Assembly: GCF_025947305.1 (NCBI RefSeq)
Contig: NZ_CP110009.1
Span: 3,451,501-3,515,500 of the forward strand
DNA length: 64,000 nucleotides
Direction: 5' to 3'
Source of the DNA: Flavobacterium sp. N3904
GTDB taxonomy: Bacteria > Bacteroidota > Bacteroidia > Flavobacteriales > Flavobacteriaceae
Below are positions 8,903 to 17,920 of the stretch, in pieces; positions within the stretch are counted from its first letter, which is position 1, and the number at the start of each line of letters is the position of its first letter. The notes beneath the pieces are model-generated. The model made no database searches. It was not told the DNA's origin and was given only the letters and a program-made list of their open reading frames with translations. The position numbers and the translations under genes are program-made.

Positions 8903-9280
8903 TTATTTTCTTTGGGCTTTTACCATTGCTACTGTCACTGATTTCTTGCTATTTCCCCAGCTGGCGTATACATAGGTAAGTACATCAGCAATTTGTTGAT
9001 CACTCAAAGCTTGAGGAGGCATAGCTGTAGTGTATTTTTTTCCATTTACAGTTATAGGAGCATTTGACCCTTTGATTACCTGCTTAATGGCTCGGTTCAC
9101 ATCGGCATTTAAATAATCTGATTTTGCCAATGGAGGAAAAGCACCTGGAATTCCTGCTCCAGTAGCTTGATGACAAGCAATACAGGTTTTGGCATAAACC
9201 CCTTTCCCTTTGTTTGCATCTTGGCTAAAACCGTGTAGACTTAATCCAATTAATGCTATTCCTAAAATGTATTTTTTCAT
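8903..9280 (-). CDS. Periplasmic monohaem cytochrome c, paralogue of the NirK C-terminal domain
   Basis: This 125-residue protein has a signal peptide (1-20, GFSQ). Its cytochrome c domain has the haem motif C33-I-A-C36-H37 and a likely axial methionine M87 (AMPPQ). By direct reading about two thirds of roughly 99 aligned positions match the cytochrome domain fused to NirK in the next gene upstream (both share [38 protein letters not shown]). It lies 27 bp downstream of nirK, so the pair probably arose by tandem duplication of the domain. It is likely an electron donor to NirK or a shuttle from the quinol pool. Confidence 0.85.
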   Translation of the reverse strand: MKKYILGIALIGLSLHGFSQDANKGKGVYAKTCIACHQATGAGIPGAFPPLAKSDYLNADVNRAIKQVIKGSNAPITVNGKKYTTAMPPQALSDQQIADVLTYVYASWGNSKKSVTVAMVKAQRK

Positions 9281-9307
9281 GATTTTTAAATATTTAGTTA
9301 ATGATTA

Positions 9308-10768
9308 TTATTTTCTTTGAGCTTTTACCATTGCTGGTGTTACGACAGTTTTATTATTGCCCCAGCTACTGTAAACATAAGTCAATACATCAGCAATTTC
9401 ATCATCAGTTAGATTTTGACTTGGCATTACACTGTTTATTTTTTTGCCATTTACAGTAATCTCACCACTTAATCCTCTAATTACTGCTTGAATTGCGCGT
9501 TTTGGATCAGCATTCAAATAATCTGATTTCGCCAATGGTGGAAAAGCATTTGGCACCCCTTGCCCTTCAGACTGGTGACAAGCGAAACAAGTTGTTCCAA
9601 ATATTCCTTTTCCTGATTTAATTTGTTCAGGTAATGTTTTGGCGACAGTAGATTTGGCTTCTTTTTTCCCTTCAGGCATATTTTGAATATTTCCACCCTC
9701 AGGCAAATAAATCCCTTCTTGGGTAGTTCCAGAATAGATTTTCTTATTTTCTTCACCAGTTACTTTCAGCATTCCCAAAGCTCCTTTGTTGAATGCTCTA
9801 AAAATAGAGTGATCCACCAAAATAAATGTTCCTGGTACATCAACTTTAAACTCTACAATAGCCGATCCTCCTGCTGGAATCAAAGTTGTTTGAACGTTTG
9901 TATTAATTGCATCGCCTCCCTCAATATGCACTTTATCAAATATTTCACCAATCACATGGAAAGAGGAAACCAAATTTGGTCCACCATTACCCATATAAAT
10001 ACGAACGGTTTCTCCCACTTTGGCGGTAAGCGCATTATCACCTGCTATGCTACCTACTTTTCCATTGAAAACTACATAATCGGGTTCTTCTTTTAAAGCT
10101 TTGTTCATATCAAAAGGCTGGACTCCTTGCTCGCCATAGCTTCCTTTGGTATAGAAATCCCCTTGCATCACGTAAAATTCTTTGTCAACTGGAGGCAAAC
10201 CACCTTCTGGTTCTACAAGAATTAATCCATACATTCCATTTGCGATGTGCATCCCAACTGGTGCTGTTGCACAATGGTACACATACAATCCTGGATTTAA
10301 AACTTTGAAATTAAATACTTTTTCGTGTCCAGGTGCTACAATCGAAGAAGCCGCTCCACCACCTTGTCCTGTTACGGCATGCAAATCGATATTGTGTGGC
10401 AATTTATTATCGGGATGATTTTTTAAGTGAAATTCAATTTCGTCTCCCACCCTTGTTCTAATAAAACTTCCGGGCACTGATCCTCCAAAAGTCCAATAGA
10501 TGTATTTTGTCCCATCAACCATTTCACCTTCTTGTTCTTTGATTTCCATGTTAACTACCAAACGCATTGCTGGTCTGTCACCAACAGGTTTTGGAACCAT
10601 TGGCGGAGCAGTCAGTTCGGCTTCTTTTTGCCCTTCTACTTTTATTTTTTCGTAATAATCAACACCATGCTTTTCTTCTTTTTTGTCACAAGAAAAGAAA
10701 CTAACGGCCGCAAATAGTGCAAAAACAATAAGTTTGTTGGACTTGCTGAAATTGGATGGTTTTTTCAT
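9308..10768 (-). CDS. nirK: Copper-containing nitrite reductase NirK with fused C-terminal cytochrome c
   Basis: This 486-residue protein reduces nitrite to NO in the periplasm. A lipobox-like Cys27 (FFSC) suggests membrane anchoring. Two cupredoxin domains follow. Type-1 copper ligands are H125, C166, H174 and M179; type-2 ligands are H130, H165 and H320; the catalytic Asp is D128 in HNIDLH. A linker (about 345-380) leads to a cytochrome c domain with C394-F-A-C397-H398 and probable axial M448. Such fusions can accept electrons within the same polypeptide. It is the first gene of the operon nirK-cytochrome c-nirV-SCO-porin, and its promoter region carries both denitrification palindromes. 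All copper ligands are present, so it should be active. Confidence 0.95.
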   Translation of the reverse strand: MKKPSNFSKSNKLIVFALFAAVSFFSCDKKEEKHGVDYYEKIKVEGQKEAELTAPPMVPKPVGDRPAMRLVVNMEIKEQEGEMVDGTKYIYWTFGGSVPGSFIRTRVGDEIEFHLKNHPDNKLPHNIDLHAVTGQGGGAASSIVAPGHEKVFNFKVLNPGLYVYHCATAPVGMHIANGMYGLILVEPEGGLPPVDKEFYVMQGDFYTKGSYGEQGVQPFDMNKALKEEPDYVVFNGKVGSIAGDNALTAKVGETVRIYMGNGGPNLVSSFHVIGEIFDKVHIEGGDAINTNVQTTLIPAGGSAIVEFKVDVPGTFILVDHSIFRAFNKGALGMLKVTGEENKKIYSGTTQEGIYLPEGGNIQNMPEGKKEAKSTVAKTLPEQIKSGKGIFGTTCFACHQSEGQGVPNAFPPLAKSDYLNADPKRAIQAVIRGLSGEITVNGKKINSVMPSQNLTDDEIADVLTYVYSSWGNNKTVVTPAMVKAQRK

Positions 10769-10799
10769 AATTTTATAGTTTTAGAAAAGGTTTTCAATT

Positions 10800-10870
10800 A
10801 AGGATAAGTTTGTCTTTTATTATGCTGTAAAATTAAAAGATGAATTTTGATTAAATAATGATAAATATCA
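10800..10870 (-). promoter_or_regulatory. nirK promoter sites: AAGGAY-type palindrome and FNR-like box
   Basis: Positions 10800-10817 (AAGGATAAGTTTGTCTTT on the plus strand) are a copy of the shared palindrome, centred 40 nt before the nirK ATG. Positions 10859-10870 (TGATAAATATCA) are an FNR-like dyad with perfect TGAT/ATCA arms. Centre-to-centre distance is 56 bp, as at norC. A clear TAnnTTTG box was not found at the expected place. Confidence 0.65.
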
Positions 10871-10914
10871 TGTTTTTAACTTTTTTTTAAGAATCTTATT
10901 TTACCAAATTAATT

Positions 10915-11075
10915 AAGAAGTTAAGATTCTAAGTAACTAGGATTATAAGTTGAAAAAAAGTTCACAGCCCTTTTCTAACCACTTTCACATTTTACCAATT
11001 CCATAGATTAACTGCGCATAATTTTTAGATTATCTTCATAATCTTAAAGACCTAGAATCTTAGACACTTAGTAAC
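10915..11075. repeat. Intergenic inverted repeat between norF end and nirK promoter
   Basis: The left arm near 10919-10942 (agttaagattctaagtaact) pairs imperfectly with the right arm near 11051-11075 (cctagaatcttagacactta). It is related to the repeat at 4090-4215. It sits just past the norF stop and could terminate or stabilise the nor transcript. Confidence 0.45.
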
Positions 11076-11078
11076 TAT

Positions 11079-11318
11079 TTAATCCCATATAATCAAAACC
11101 ACAATCAATCCTAAAGTTATTGTTAAGCTGATTTTCCAAAACAAATGGGCCTTTTTCAATTCCATAAATTGAAAAGCAACCAATAAAAATTTAAAAGCGG
11201 CCAAAACCATTATCAAAGGGGCAATAAAAGCAGAGACTGAAAAAGAAATTGCTATATAAGAAGTTACTATTGTGATAGTTAATAACAAAATAAAGATTAA
11301 AAGTAGTGAATTTTTCAT
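11079..11318 (-). CDS. norF: NorF-like small membrane protein (cytochrome c oxidase subunit IV family)
   Basis: I chose the ATG at 11318, giving 79 residues. A longer frame opening at 11381 would overlap norE by 61 bp and lack a membrane-protein-like start. The protein has three hydrophobic helices (about 3-22, 26-50, 58-78) with the phrase LVAFQFMELKKAHLFWK, typical of the COX IV/NorF group. It begins immediately after the norE stop (two bases between). NorF with NorE supports full NO reductase activity in denitrifiers without being catalytic. Last gene of the nor operon. Confidence 0.75.
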   Translation of the reverse strand: MKNSLLLIFILLLTITIVTSYIAISFSVSAFIAPLIMVLAAFKFLLVAFQFMELKKAHLFWKISLTITLGLIVVLIIWD

Positions 11319-11320
11319 TG

Positions 11321-11902
11321 CTAAAAGAATAAATAAAGTGTAGGAAACAAAAGCAGCCAAATCAAATCGCACATATGCCAAAAAGCAGCACAGGCTTCAA
11401 TATCTTCAATAGTAGTGTCTGAATTTTTCTTTTTCATTCCGTAATTTGTCCAAGCCAAAATCACCAATCCCATAATCACGTGAATTACGTGAAATCCTGT
11501 CAATAGCCAATAAAAAGTGTAAAACATATTGGTGTCTAATGTAATTCCGCTTTCTATTTTATGGTAATATTCTGCACTTTTGAGTGCCAAGAATAAAAAA
11601 CCTCCCAACATTGCCAACTTAAAGAATAATGAGGATTTCTGAATCTCCTTTTCTTTGAAATGATCTACTGCATTGGCCATAAAAAAACCACTTGTCAATA
11701 AGAAAACGGTATTTATTGCACCAAAAGCGGTATTGAGTTGCAATCTAGATTGATGAAACAAGGCTGTTTGTTCGCTTCCGTAATACACAAATGCAACCAA
11801 GGCCATCCCGAAAGTAATGAGTTCGAGAAAAATGATAATCCACATCAGGATTCCTCCTGGTGGATAATAGATGTTTTTGTAATTTATTTTAAGGGTACTC
11901 AT
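11321..11902 (-). CDS. norE: NorE-like cytochrome c oxidase subunit III family protein
   Basis: Starting at ATG 11902 gives 193 residues. An upstream in-frame Met at 11950 would overlap the preceding gene. Five hydrophobic helices are visible, with COX III-like phrases GILMWIIIFLELITFGMALVAFVYYG, TGFHVIHVIMGLVILAW and ACAAFWHMCDLIWLLLFPTLYLFF. The HVxHVxxG and WHxxDxxW patterns are typical of COX III/NorE. It lies at the end of the nor operon, followed directly by norF. NorE is thought to aid assembly or maturation of the NorBC complex; it has no metal site of its own. Confidence 0.85.
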   Translation of the reverse strand: MSTLKINYKNIYYPPGGILMWIIIFLELITFGMALVAFVYYGSEQTALFHQSRLQLNTAFGAINTVFLLTSGFFMANAVDHFKEKEIQKSSLFFKLAMLGGFLFLALKSAEYYHKIESGITLDTNMFYTFYWLLTGFHVIHVIMGLVILAWTNYGMKKKNSDTTIEDIEACAAFWHMCDLIWLLLFPTLYLFF

Positions 11903-11915
11903 AATTGTTTTTTGT

Positions 11916-12884
11916 TTATTCCCAATCCAGCAAACGCTTTTCGCCTTCAATTTTTTTGATGTCTGTAATATCCTGAGACATTTCGATCACACCTTTGTAG
12001 TTTTTATTGGCATCCCTAACTGCGAAATAGCGAATGTAAATCAGGCGTTCTTTATAGTTAATCCAAAACGAAGATTCATTTTGAGTTCCTTTTCTAAATT
12101 CATCCAAAATTTTAAGAACGGTTCCCACACTTTTTGGAGGATGGCAAAATTTCACTTCACGACCAATGATTCCAGCACTTCTAGGAAAGACTCGTTCTTC
12201 TCCTCTGTTGTAAAAAATAACTTTGTCATTTTCATCGACATAAGTCAAATCCAAAGGCATTGTTTTGAAAAGCAGATTCACTTGCTCCACTGTCATATAC
12301 CCTTCATCGTAATGGGATGTATTTTCTAATGAAAAAGACAAATCTCTTTGAGTGAAATCTTGACTTGGGTGTATATATTCCAATTTGGGGAAAGGAGGAG
12401 GTGTTTGTGCTAACATCCATCCTATTTCCTCTTCGCCTTTTCGCATTTCTATCCAATCACTTTCGGTTAGGATTTCTATTGCGTTTGGAAATAAAACATT
12501 TTCTTCAACTCCCAACAATCGATAAATTCCGTCGACCAAAAAAGGAGTATTGGTTTCAATTCTTTCGGGATTAATCATTTTAATATAATACTGAATCAAA
12601 CGAAATTGCTCTCGCAAATTGTCGTGAAACGACCACATTCCCTGTGAAGGTCCAACCCAGCCTTTTTTCTCCAAAAAAGGAAAAAGCTGATTTTCTTTTC
12701 GGGCAAACCGTTTCTCTATCGTCATTAACTGATTGAATATATTGGTGTATTTTGGCAAATCTATCAACGGATTAACTGCTTTAATTTCTTCTAAAAGTGA
12801 AGTGATTAATTCTTTTTCTTGAAAATAAATCCAAACGGGATGTCCTTCTGGCAATGCTGCGGTATTGTTAATTGTCTCTGTCAT
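11916..12884 (-). CDS. Hemerythrin-like HHE domain plus PAS domain protein (DUF438-like) in the nor operon
   Basis: This 322-residue cytoplasmic protein has two parts. Residues about 10-160 form a hemerythrin/HHE-type helical bundle with candidate iron ligands H15 (EGHPVW), E in KENQLFPFLE, H in WSFHDNLRE and E in EENVLFP. Residues about 195-315 form a PAS domain (MPLDLTYVDENDKVIFYNRGEERVFPR ... GREVKFCHPPKSV ... YIRYFAVRDANKNYKGVIEMSQDIT). The combination matches DUF438-type proteins. No kinase or output domain is present. Placed between norD and norE, it may sense or bind NO or oxygen; that is inference. Confidence 0.75.
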   Translation of the reverse strand: MTETINNTAALPEGHPVWIYFQEKELITSLLEEIKAVNPLIDLPKYTNIFNQLMTIEKRFARKENQLFPFLEKKGWVGPSQGMWSFHDNLREQFRLIQYYIKMINPERIETNTPFLVDGIYRLLGVEENVLFPNAIEILTESDWIEMRKGEEEIGWMLAQTPPPFPKLEYIHPSQDFTQRDLSFSLENTSHYDEGYMTVEQVNLLFKTMPLDLTYVDENDKVIFYNRGEERVFPRSAGIIGREVKFCHPPKSVGTVLKILDEFRKGTQNESSFWINYKERLIYIRYFAVRDANKNYKGVIEMSQDITDIKKIEGEKRLLDWE

Positions 12885-12937
12885 TTTAATTAAATTTTAT
12901 TTTGAACTATTTTCTTTTTTCCTTAAAGTATTTTTAA

Positions 12938-13017
12938 AACCATTGAGAGATTAAGAAAATTAAGCTTTGATTCAATATTTAAACTTTGACTTAATGCGAC
13001 TTAATACCTTGATGGTT
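12938..13017. repeat. Imperfect long stem-loop of AACCATTAAG type
   Basis: The left arm starting near 12938 (aaccattgagagattaag) and the right arm ending near 13017 (cttaataccttgatggtt) are imperfect reverse complements (13 of 18 by eye). It lies between norD and the hemerythrin-PAS gene. It could partly terminate transcription or mark an mRNA processing point. Confidence 0.45.
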
Positions 13018-13042
13018 CAATAAAAAAATGGTTATTATATTC

Positions 13043-14818
13043 TTATTTCTGGTGTTTAATCTTTTCGTATAGTTTCACTAAAGATTGTAACAACTCAACA
13101 GGAGTGGTCAAAATTTGATAGTGATTTTGTCCGAACATTTGTGGCAGATAATATTTCGCTTCGGCTTCAATGGCCAATGCGTAGGAATTAATGTTTCTAG
13201 AATTAAGTTCACGAAGAGCCTGCTTTACATCATTAACCCCATATTTTCCTTCATATTTATCGTAGTCGTTTGGTTTTCCGTCAGAGATTAAAATTACCCA
13301 TTTGTTTTTGGTACTTCGTTTGTCGAGACGTGTACCAGCGTGCCGCAAAGCAGCTCCAATTCTAGTATAACCGCTTGGTTCAATAGCTCCAATTTTATGT
13401 TTTGCAATATTCCAACTTTCATCAAAATCCTTAACCGTTAAATACGTCGAGTAATTTCTAGTTTTGGAATAAAAACTATCAATAGAAAAATCAATATTGA
13501 ATTCGTTTAAAATTTCTCCAAACAAAATGGAAACCTCTTTTTCTACATCAATTACTCGATTCCCTGCGGCATATCCATCACTGGAAAGACTAATATCCAA
13601 CAGAATTAGAATCGACAAATCCTTTTCCTTTTTTCGGTTCGAAATATAAATTTTATCCGAAGGCGTTCTTCGAGAATGCACATCTACATACAAATCGGTA
13701 ATGGCGTCAATATCAAATTCATCACCTTGAGTTTGTCTTTTTTGTTGTTGCATTTTATTATTGACATTGGTCAACATTTTGCGCAAGCCCATTAAAGTAG
13801 AGGCATTCTTTTGCAATGTTTTTTTATAATAATCGTTATCTGTTTTTAACTGTGATTTTGGATATACTTTGCAAAAATTTTCTTTGTAGCTGTTTTTGCT
13901 AAAATCCCATTCATCGTAACTGTGATGAAAACCTTTGTCATCGACAGAAGCACTTTCGGAAATTGTCGTATTTTCCATAAAATCAGCTTGATATACGGAA
14001 TGTGACGTATCATCCACTCGAACGGTGTATTTCATGTTCAATTCTTCCAATGCGCCTTGATGGTCTTCGAGTTCATCAGACCCATCAAAATCACGCCAGT
14101 TTCCGTTGAATTCTTCGGCAGTTTCCACTTTTTCAAAATTATGTAGCATTACATAATCTTCTTGTTGCTTTTTGTCGAGTTCGACTGTGATCACTTCCTC
14201 AACGGCTTTTGCTTTCAGCGTGGTTAAAGGTTGAATTTCGTTTGGCTTTTTGGTCTTATCCGAGAAGTTATGCAACACATTTTCGCTTTCGATTGCCACT
14301 TCGTTTTTCATCCATTTGCCAAACAGCCAAGAAAAATCAGGGCCATTTTTAGCAGTTGCTTTTTGGATAAAATGATTTTTGGCATTCGCCAAGAACTGTC
14401 TGTCAATCGAAAATTCTCCGAACAAAACGGAAAGAATTCCATCGGATGTTTCCAATGCTTTTTGTTGGGAAAGAACTAAAGTTGGTTCTGTTTCTTCTAG
14501 TGCCCAATTGTAATTTAAACGTTGTTGTACACTTAAAAACAAAATTCTAAAATGATAAAAAGTAAGATTCTCTTCCAGCGTAGGGAATTCAGCAAACGAA
14601 ATTGGGAGAAAAAAGCTATTGTTTTTGTATCCCCCTTCTCTCTCGGCAGGAAATATTTCGATAGGATTTCCTGTTATGGCTCTAGCCAAAATAGTCAAGC
14701 GCGATTTAATTTCGCTCAAAAAAACTGTTCTTGCTTCAATTTCGGGATTTGTTTTTTTTCTGCTTTTTAAATGCTTGAAAAACTTCCCAACTAAGTATTC
14801 ATCTATCTCGAAACCCAT
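13043..14818 (-). CDS. norD: NorD-like von Willebrand factor A domain protein
   Basis: This 591-residue cytoplasmic protein has a C-terminal VWA domain (about 396-591). The MIDAS residues are intact: D408-I-S-L-S412, T485 in PSGYTRIGAAL and D513 in ISDGKPND. The N-terminal half is helical and charged, without signal peptide, as in NorD. NorD acts with the AAA+ ATPase NorQ to insert the non-haem iron (FeB) into NorB. Its gene follows norQ with 57 bp between, the usual order. The next gene downstream is the hemerythrin-PAS protein. Confidence 0.9.
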   Translation of the reverse strand: MGFEIDEYLVGKFFKHLKSRKKTNPEIEARTVFLSEIKSRLTILARAITGNPIEIFPAEREGGYKNNSFFLPISFAEFPTLEENLTFYHFRILFLSVQQRLNYNWALEETEPTLVLSQQKALETSDGILSVLFGEFSIDRQFLANAKNHFIQKATAKNGPDFSWLFGKWMKNEVAIESENVLHNFSDKTKKPNEIQPLTTLKAKAVEEVITVELDKKQQEDYVMLHNFEKVETAEEFNGNWRDFDGSDELEDHQGALEELNMKYTVRVDDTSHSVYQADFMENTTISESASVDDKGFHHSYDEWDFSKNSYKENFCKVYPKSQLKTDNDYYKKTLQKNASTLMGLRKMLTNVNNKMQQQKRQTQGDEFDIDAITDLYVDVHSRRTPSDKIYISNRKKEKDLSILILLDISLSSDGYAAGNRVIDVEKEVSILFGEILNEFNIDFSIDSFYSKTRNYSTYLTVKDFDESWNIAKHKIGAIEPSGYTRIGAALRHAGTRLDKRSTKNKWVILISDGKPNDYDKYEGKYGVNDVKQALRELNSRNINSYALAIEAEAKYYLPQMFGQNHYQILTTPVELLQSLVKLYEKIKHQK

Positions 14819-14875
14819 TTTTTTTAGTTTTCAGTTTTCAGTCTCAGTACAAACTGATAACTGATAACTTTTTTC

Positions 14876-15655
14876 TTATATCATCAAATTGCATAAATCT
14901 TTCAGCGCTTCTAATGTTTGCAAATCGTCTGTCAATGGTTCAACTACTGCTACGTGAACCGACAGTCTTTTTGGCAATCCGCTGTGAATAATTTTTGCGG
15001 CATCTACCAAAAGTCGTGTTGAAACGGTTTCGGTCAATCCTAATTCGGTAAGATTTCTAATCTTGTTACCAATAGCGACTAGTTTTTTGGCAGTTTCGCT
15101 GTCAATATTGGTTTCGTTAACTAAAATTTCAGTTTCAATTTTCGGCTCGGGATAATCAAAAGAAACGGCAATAAATCGCTGACGGGTGGAAGGTTTTAGT
15201 TCTTTAAAACCTCTTTGATAGCCAGGATTAAAAGAAGCAACCAGCATAAAATCATCGTGCGCTTTAATCGTTTCTCCCAATTTATCAATGAACAGTACAC
15301 GACGGTGATCGGTCAAGGAATGAATCGCTACAATTACATCGGGACGGGCTTCGGCTACTTCATCTAGATAGATAATTGCTCCTTCTTTTACGGCAGTGGT
15401 CAAAGGCCCGTCAAGCCAAACGGTTTCGGCTCCTTTGATGATGAATCGACCAATTAAATCGGTTGAAGAAGTTTCTTCATGACAACTGATGGTAATGAGT
15501 TTTTTATCCAATTGATGTGCCATATACTCCACGAAACGAGATTTTCCCGTTCCAGTCGGGCCTTTCAGCAAAAAAGGGATTTTATTTTTATAGGAATGTT
15601 CAAAGACTTCGACTTCTTTGCCTACAGTGTGATAGTATGGTGTGTTTAGTGACAT
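14876..15655 (-). CDS. norQ: NorQ/NirQ/CbbQ-type MoxR AAA+ ATPase
   Basis: This 259-residue protein has Walker A GPTGTGKS (32-39) and Walker B IIYLDE (D98, E99), a sensor-1 region (LVASFNPG) and the C-terminal CbbQ-type segment. It is a hexameric ATPase that works with NorD to remodel NorBC and insert FeB. Its start at 15655 gives MSLNTPYYH, typical of the family. It lies directly downstream of norB (116 bp gap holding a short inverted pair cagaacgc/gcgttctg) and upstream of norD. Confidence 0.93.
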   Translation of the reverse strand: MSLNTPYYHTVGKEVEVFEHSYKNKIPFLLKGPTGTGKSRFVEYMAHQLDKKLITISCHEETSSTDLIGRFIIKGAETVWLDGPLTTAVKEGAIIYLDEVAEARPDVIVAIHSLTDHRRVLFIDKLGETIKAHDDFMLVASFNPGYQRGFKELKPSTRQRFIAVSFDYPEPKIETEILVNETNIDSETAKKLVAIGNKIRNLTELGLTETVSTRLLVDAAKIIHSGLPKRLSVHVAVVEPLTDDLQTLEALKDLCNLMI

Positions 15656-15771
15656 TACTATGGTATTTTAATAATAAAAAAACAGAACGCGATACCTATT
15701 ATTTTTCTGGAAATACAAGTTTAAAAAACCATTGGTAAAGCGTTCTGATTAAAAAAAAGTGAATTAGTAAA

Positions 15772-17106
15772 CTATTTTATATCTAAAGCTTCATCGGTTG
15801 GTCGCCCGTATTTTATAAAATCATAAATAAACAAAGCAATTCCGGTGGTAAACATTGTGGCGCAAATCAATAATACCACAAAGTGAATACTGATTTCGTT
15901 TTGTACAACCATGAATTCCATTTTCATTTTTCTTTCCAAATACACTTGCACTACTCCCGCTACTCCAAAAGCAACTGTCATTCCCAACATTCCGATATTG
16001 GACAGCCAAAAAGCGGCCATCCCTGTTGCGCTTTGATATCTTTTTCGGCCCGTTAAATTGGGTAAAGCATAACTTATTATTGCTAAAACAATCATCGCAT
16101 ACGCGCCCCAGAACGCATAATGTCCGTGCATAGCAGTGACCAAAGTTCCGTGAGTGTAAAGATTAGTTTGTGGCAAAGTATGAGCAAAACCCAGTAAGCC
16201 TGCACCTATAAAAGAAACGATAGAAGAACCAATTGTCCAAAATAAAGCGATTTTGTTGGGATGGCTTTTTTCGCCTTTGCGATACATATTCACAGCAAAC
16301 AAAGCCATTGCCAAGAAAGCTAAAGGTTCCAATGCAGAGAAAATACCACCTACGATTAACCAAATTTTGTTTACTCCTATATAATAATAATGGTGTCCTG
16401 TTCCCAAAACTCCAGAAAGGAATGTTAATCCAACGATTACATACAGCCATTTTTCGATCACTTCTCTATCTACACCCGTCAATTTAATTAATAAATACGA
16501 AAGAATACCTCCCATAATTAGTTCCCAAACACCTTCAACCCACAAGTGAACTACCCACCAACGGAAGAATGAATCCATTACCTGACTGTCAAACCAAATC
16601 ATTCCTGGCAAATACAGCAAAGCCGCAAACAATAATCCCATTGACAATACCAGGGCTGTTGTGGTTTGGCGTTTTCCTTTGAAAAGTGTTCCTAAAATCA
16701 ATCCTAAAAAAAGCAGTACATTGATTACTACAAGAAAATCCAATTCTCTTGGAATTTCTAGAAATTTTCTTCCTTCCCAGTGGTTGAAGTGGAAACCTAC
16801 AATGGCTACAACGCCGACAACGGCGAGTGAAATTAATTGTACATATGCCCATTTTACGCTTATCAGTTCGCGTTGTGCTTCTTCGGGGATGATGTAATAG
16901 GCTGCTCCCATAAAACCAGTCAACAACCATACTACCAACAAATTGGTATGTACCGCTCTTGCAACATTAAAAGGAACAATATCATGCAATCCCTGCATTC
17001 CTATTCGGTCAAAGCCCATGATAAAACCATAGATAATTTGCAAAGAGAACAATAACATGCACAGTGCAAAAAACCAATAGGCTACTTTTTGTGATTTATA
17101 TTTCAT
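15772..17106 (-). CDS. norB: Nitric oxide reductase subunit B (cNorB)
   Basis: This 444-residue membrane protein with about 12 helices is the catalytic subunit that reduces 2 NO to N2O. Ligands visible: H53 (ARAVHTN) and H329 for low-spin haem b, H327 for haem b3 (MHGHYAFWGAY), and H187, H238, H239 for FeB. The NOR-specific glutamates E191 and E195 (HLWVEGVWE) and E260 are present. Its length and the separate norC gene show the short cytochrome c-dependent type rather than the fused quinol-oxidising qNOR. It lies 11 bp downstream of norC. Confidence 0.96.
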   Translation of the reverse strand: MKYKSQKVAYWFFALCMLLFSLQIIYGFIMGFDRIGMQGLHDIVPFNVARAVHTNLLVVWLLTGFMGAAYYIIPEEAQRELISVKWAYVQLISLAVVGVVAIVGFHFNHWEGRKFLEIPRELDFLVVINVLLFLGLILGTLFKGKRQTTTALVLSMGLLFAALLYLPGMIWFDSQVMDSFFRWWVVHLWVEGVWELIMGGILSYLLIKLTGVDREVIEKWLYVIVGLTFLSGVLGTGHHYYYIGVNKIWLIVGGIFSALEPLAFLAMALFAVNMYRKGEKSHPNKIALFWTIGSSIVSFIGAGLLGFAHTLPQTNLYTHGTLVTAMHGHYAFWGAYAMIVLAIISYALPNLTGRKRYQSATGMAAFWLSNIGMLGMTVAFGVAGVVQVYLERKMKMEFMVVQNEISIHFVVLLICATMFTTGIALFIYDFIKYGRPTDEALDIK

Positions 17107-17117
17107 ATCTTTTATGT

Positions 17118-17552
17118 TTAATTATTTGCTTTGGCTAAAGGGGAGACGATACGGTCAAACCCATTCAAATCAATTTTTCCGATCCATTTAAAGTAAGCAA
17201 CAACTGCATCAGCATCTTTTTCGCTCATATTGTAGGCTACCATTTTTCGCCCGTTTGGTGCCCAAGGTATTGGCGACATCAATACGGCCTTGACATAGCC
17301 TTCGCCTCTACGGTCAATAACTTTTGTCAGTTCTGGAGCATAATAGCCTCCTTCTCCCAAAATGGTATGACACCCCATGCAATTGTTGTGTTCCCAAATT
17401 TCTTTTCCTCTCACTACTTGCTTGTTTATTGCCTTGTAGTTGGTTTGATCATTTCTGGGCATAAACGAATATACGGTCAATCCTATAAAGATTAAAAAGG
17501 TGACCAATGTTCCTCCCAGAAAAAATGCTCGTGCTTGTGATTTTGAAAGCAT
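17118..17552 (-). CDS. norC: Nitric oxide reductase subunit C, membrane-anchored cytochrome c
   Basis: This 144-residue protein has one N-terminal transmembrane anchor (about 10-30, GGTLVTFLIFIGLTVYSF) and then a periplasmic cytochrome c domain with C58-M-G-C61-H62 and the NorC-typical GEGGYYAPELTKV. It receives electrons from periplasmic cytochromes and passes them to NorB. It is the first gene of the operon norC-norB-norQ-norD-hemerythrin/PAS-norE-norF. Its upstream region carries two copies of the shared palindrome and an FNR-like site. Confidence 0.95.
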   Translation of the reverse strand: MLSKSQARAFFLGGTLVTFLIFIGLTVYSFMPRNDQTNYKAINKQVVRGKEIWEHNNCMGCHTILGEGGYYAPELTKVIDRRGEGYVKAVLMSPIPWAPNGRKMVAYNMSEKDADAVVAYFKWIGKIDLNGFDRIVSPLAKANN

Positions 17553-17595
17553 AATAATCTGTTTTTTGTTAGTTAATAAATTACATTTTTAAATA

Positions 17596-17666
17596 AAGGA
17601 TAGTTTTGTCTTTTATTTAAATGCAAATATAAAGGATAATTTTATCTTTTATTATGATAAATGTCA
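17596..17666 (-). promoter_or_regulatory. norC promoter sites: two AAGGAY palindromes and one FNR-like box
   Basis: Palindrome copies at 17596-17613 (AAGGATAGTTTTGTCTTT) and 17632-17649 (AAGGATAATTTTATCTTT) are followed by TGATAAATGTCA at 17655-17666 (one arm mismatch). The proximal palindrome centre is 52 nt before the norC ATG. The proximal-to-FNR-like spacing is 56 bp. The middle copy is extra compared with nirK and narK. A TATATTTG box at 17631-17624 (minus) is a possible -7 element. Confidence 0.65.
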
Positions 17667-17794
17667 TTTTTTTTAATTTTCGTATAAAAAATGACACCCA
17701 ATACTTAAACCCATGAAAATAGTGCATCAAGCTTATTTTATATTTTTGTAAAAAGTTTTCAACAGCAGAATGTCCTTAACGAGCGCATAAAATA

Positions 17795-17806
17795 TGATAA
17801 AAATCA
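17795..17806. promoter_or_regulatory. FNR-like dyad in the norC/RIC divergent region
   Basis: TGATAAAAATCA is a perfect TGAT-N4-ATCA dyad. It lies 192 nt before the RIC start and 248 nt before norC, so it may serve either gene. Same class as the sites at 5813, 10859 and 17655. Confidence 0.5.
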
Positions 17807-17920
17807 TGTTCTACCTTTTTAAATAATCATAAAATTATAAAGTCAAAAAAAGAAGATTCCTAAATCTCATTCTTTTAGTTTTTAATCATTTACATAAAAC
17901 AAAAAATAATATATTTAATT

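Noticed and set aside
11319-11381. Longer norF frame starting at 11381
   Set aside because: It would overlap norE by 61 bp; the ATG at 11318 gives a normal three-helix protein right after the norE stop.
17624-17631. TATATTTG as the definite norC -7 element
   Set aside because: It matches the box but would place the shared palindromes at unusual positions and lacks a TTTG 19-20 bp upstream; kept only as possible.
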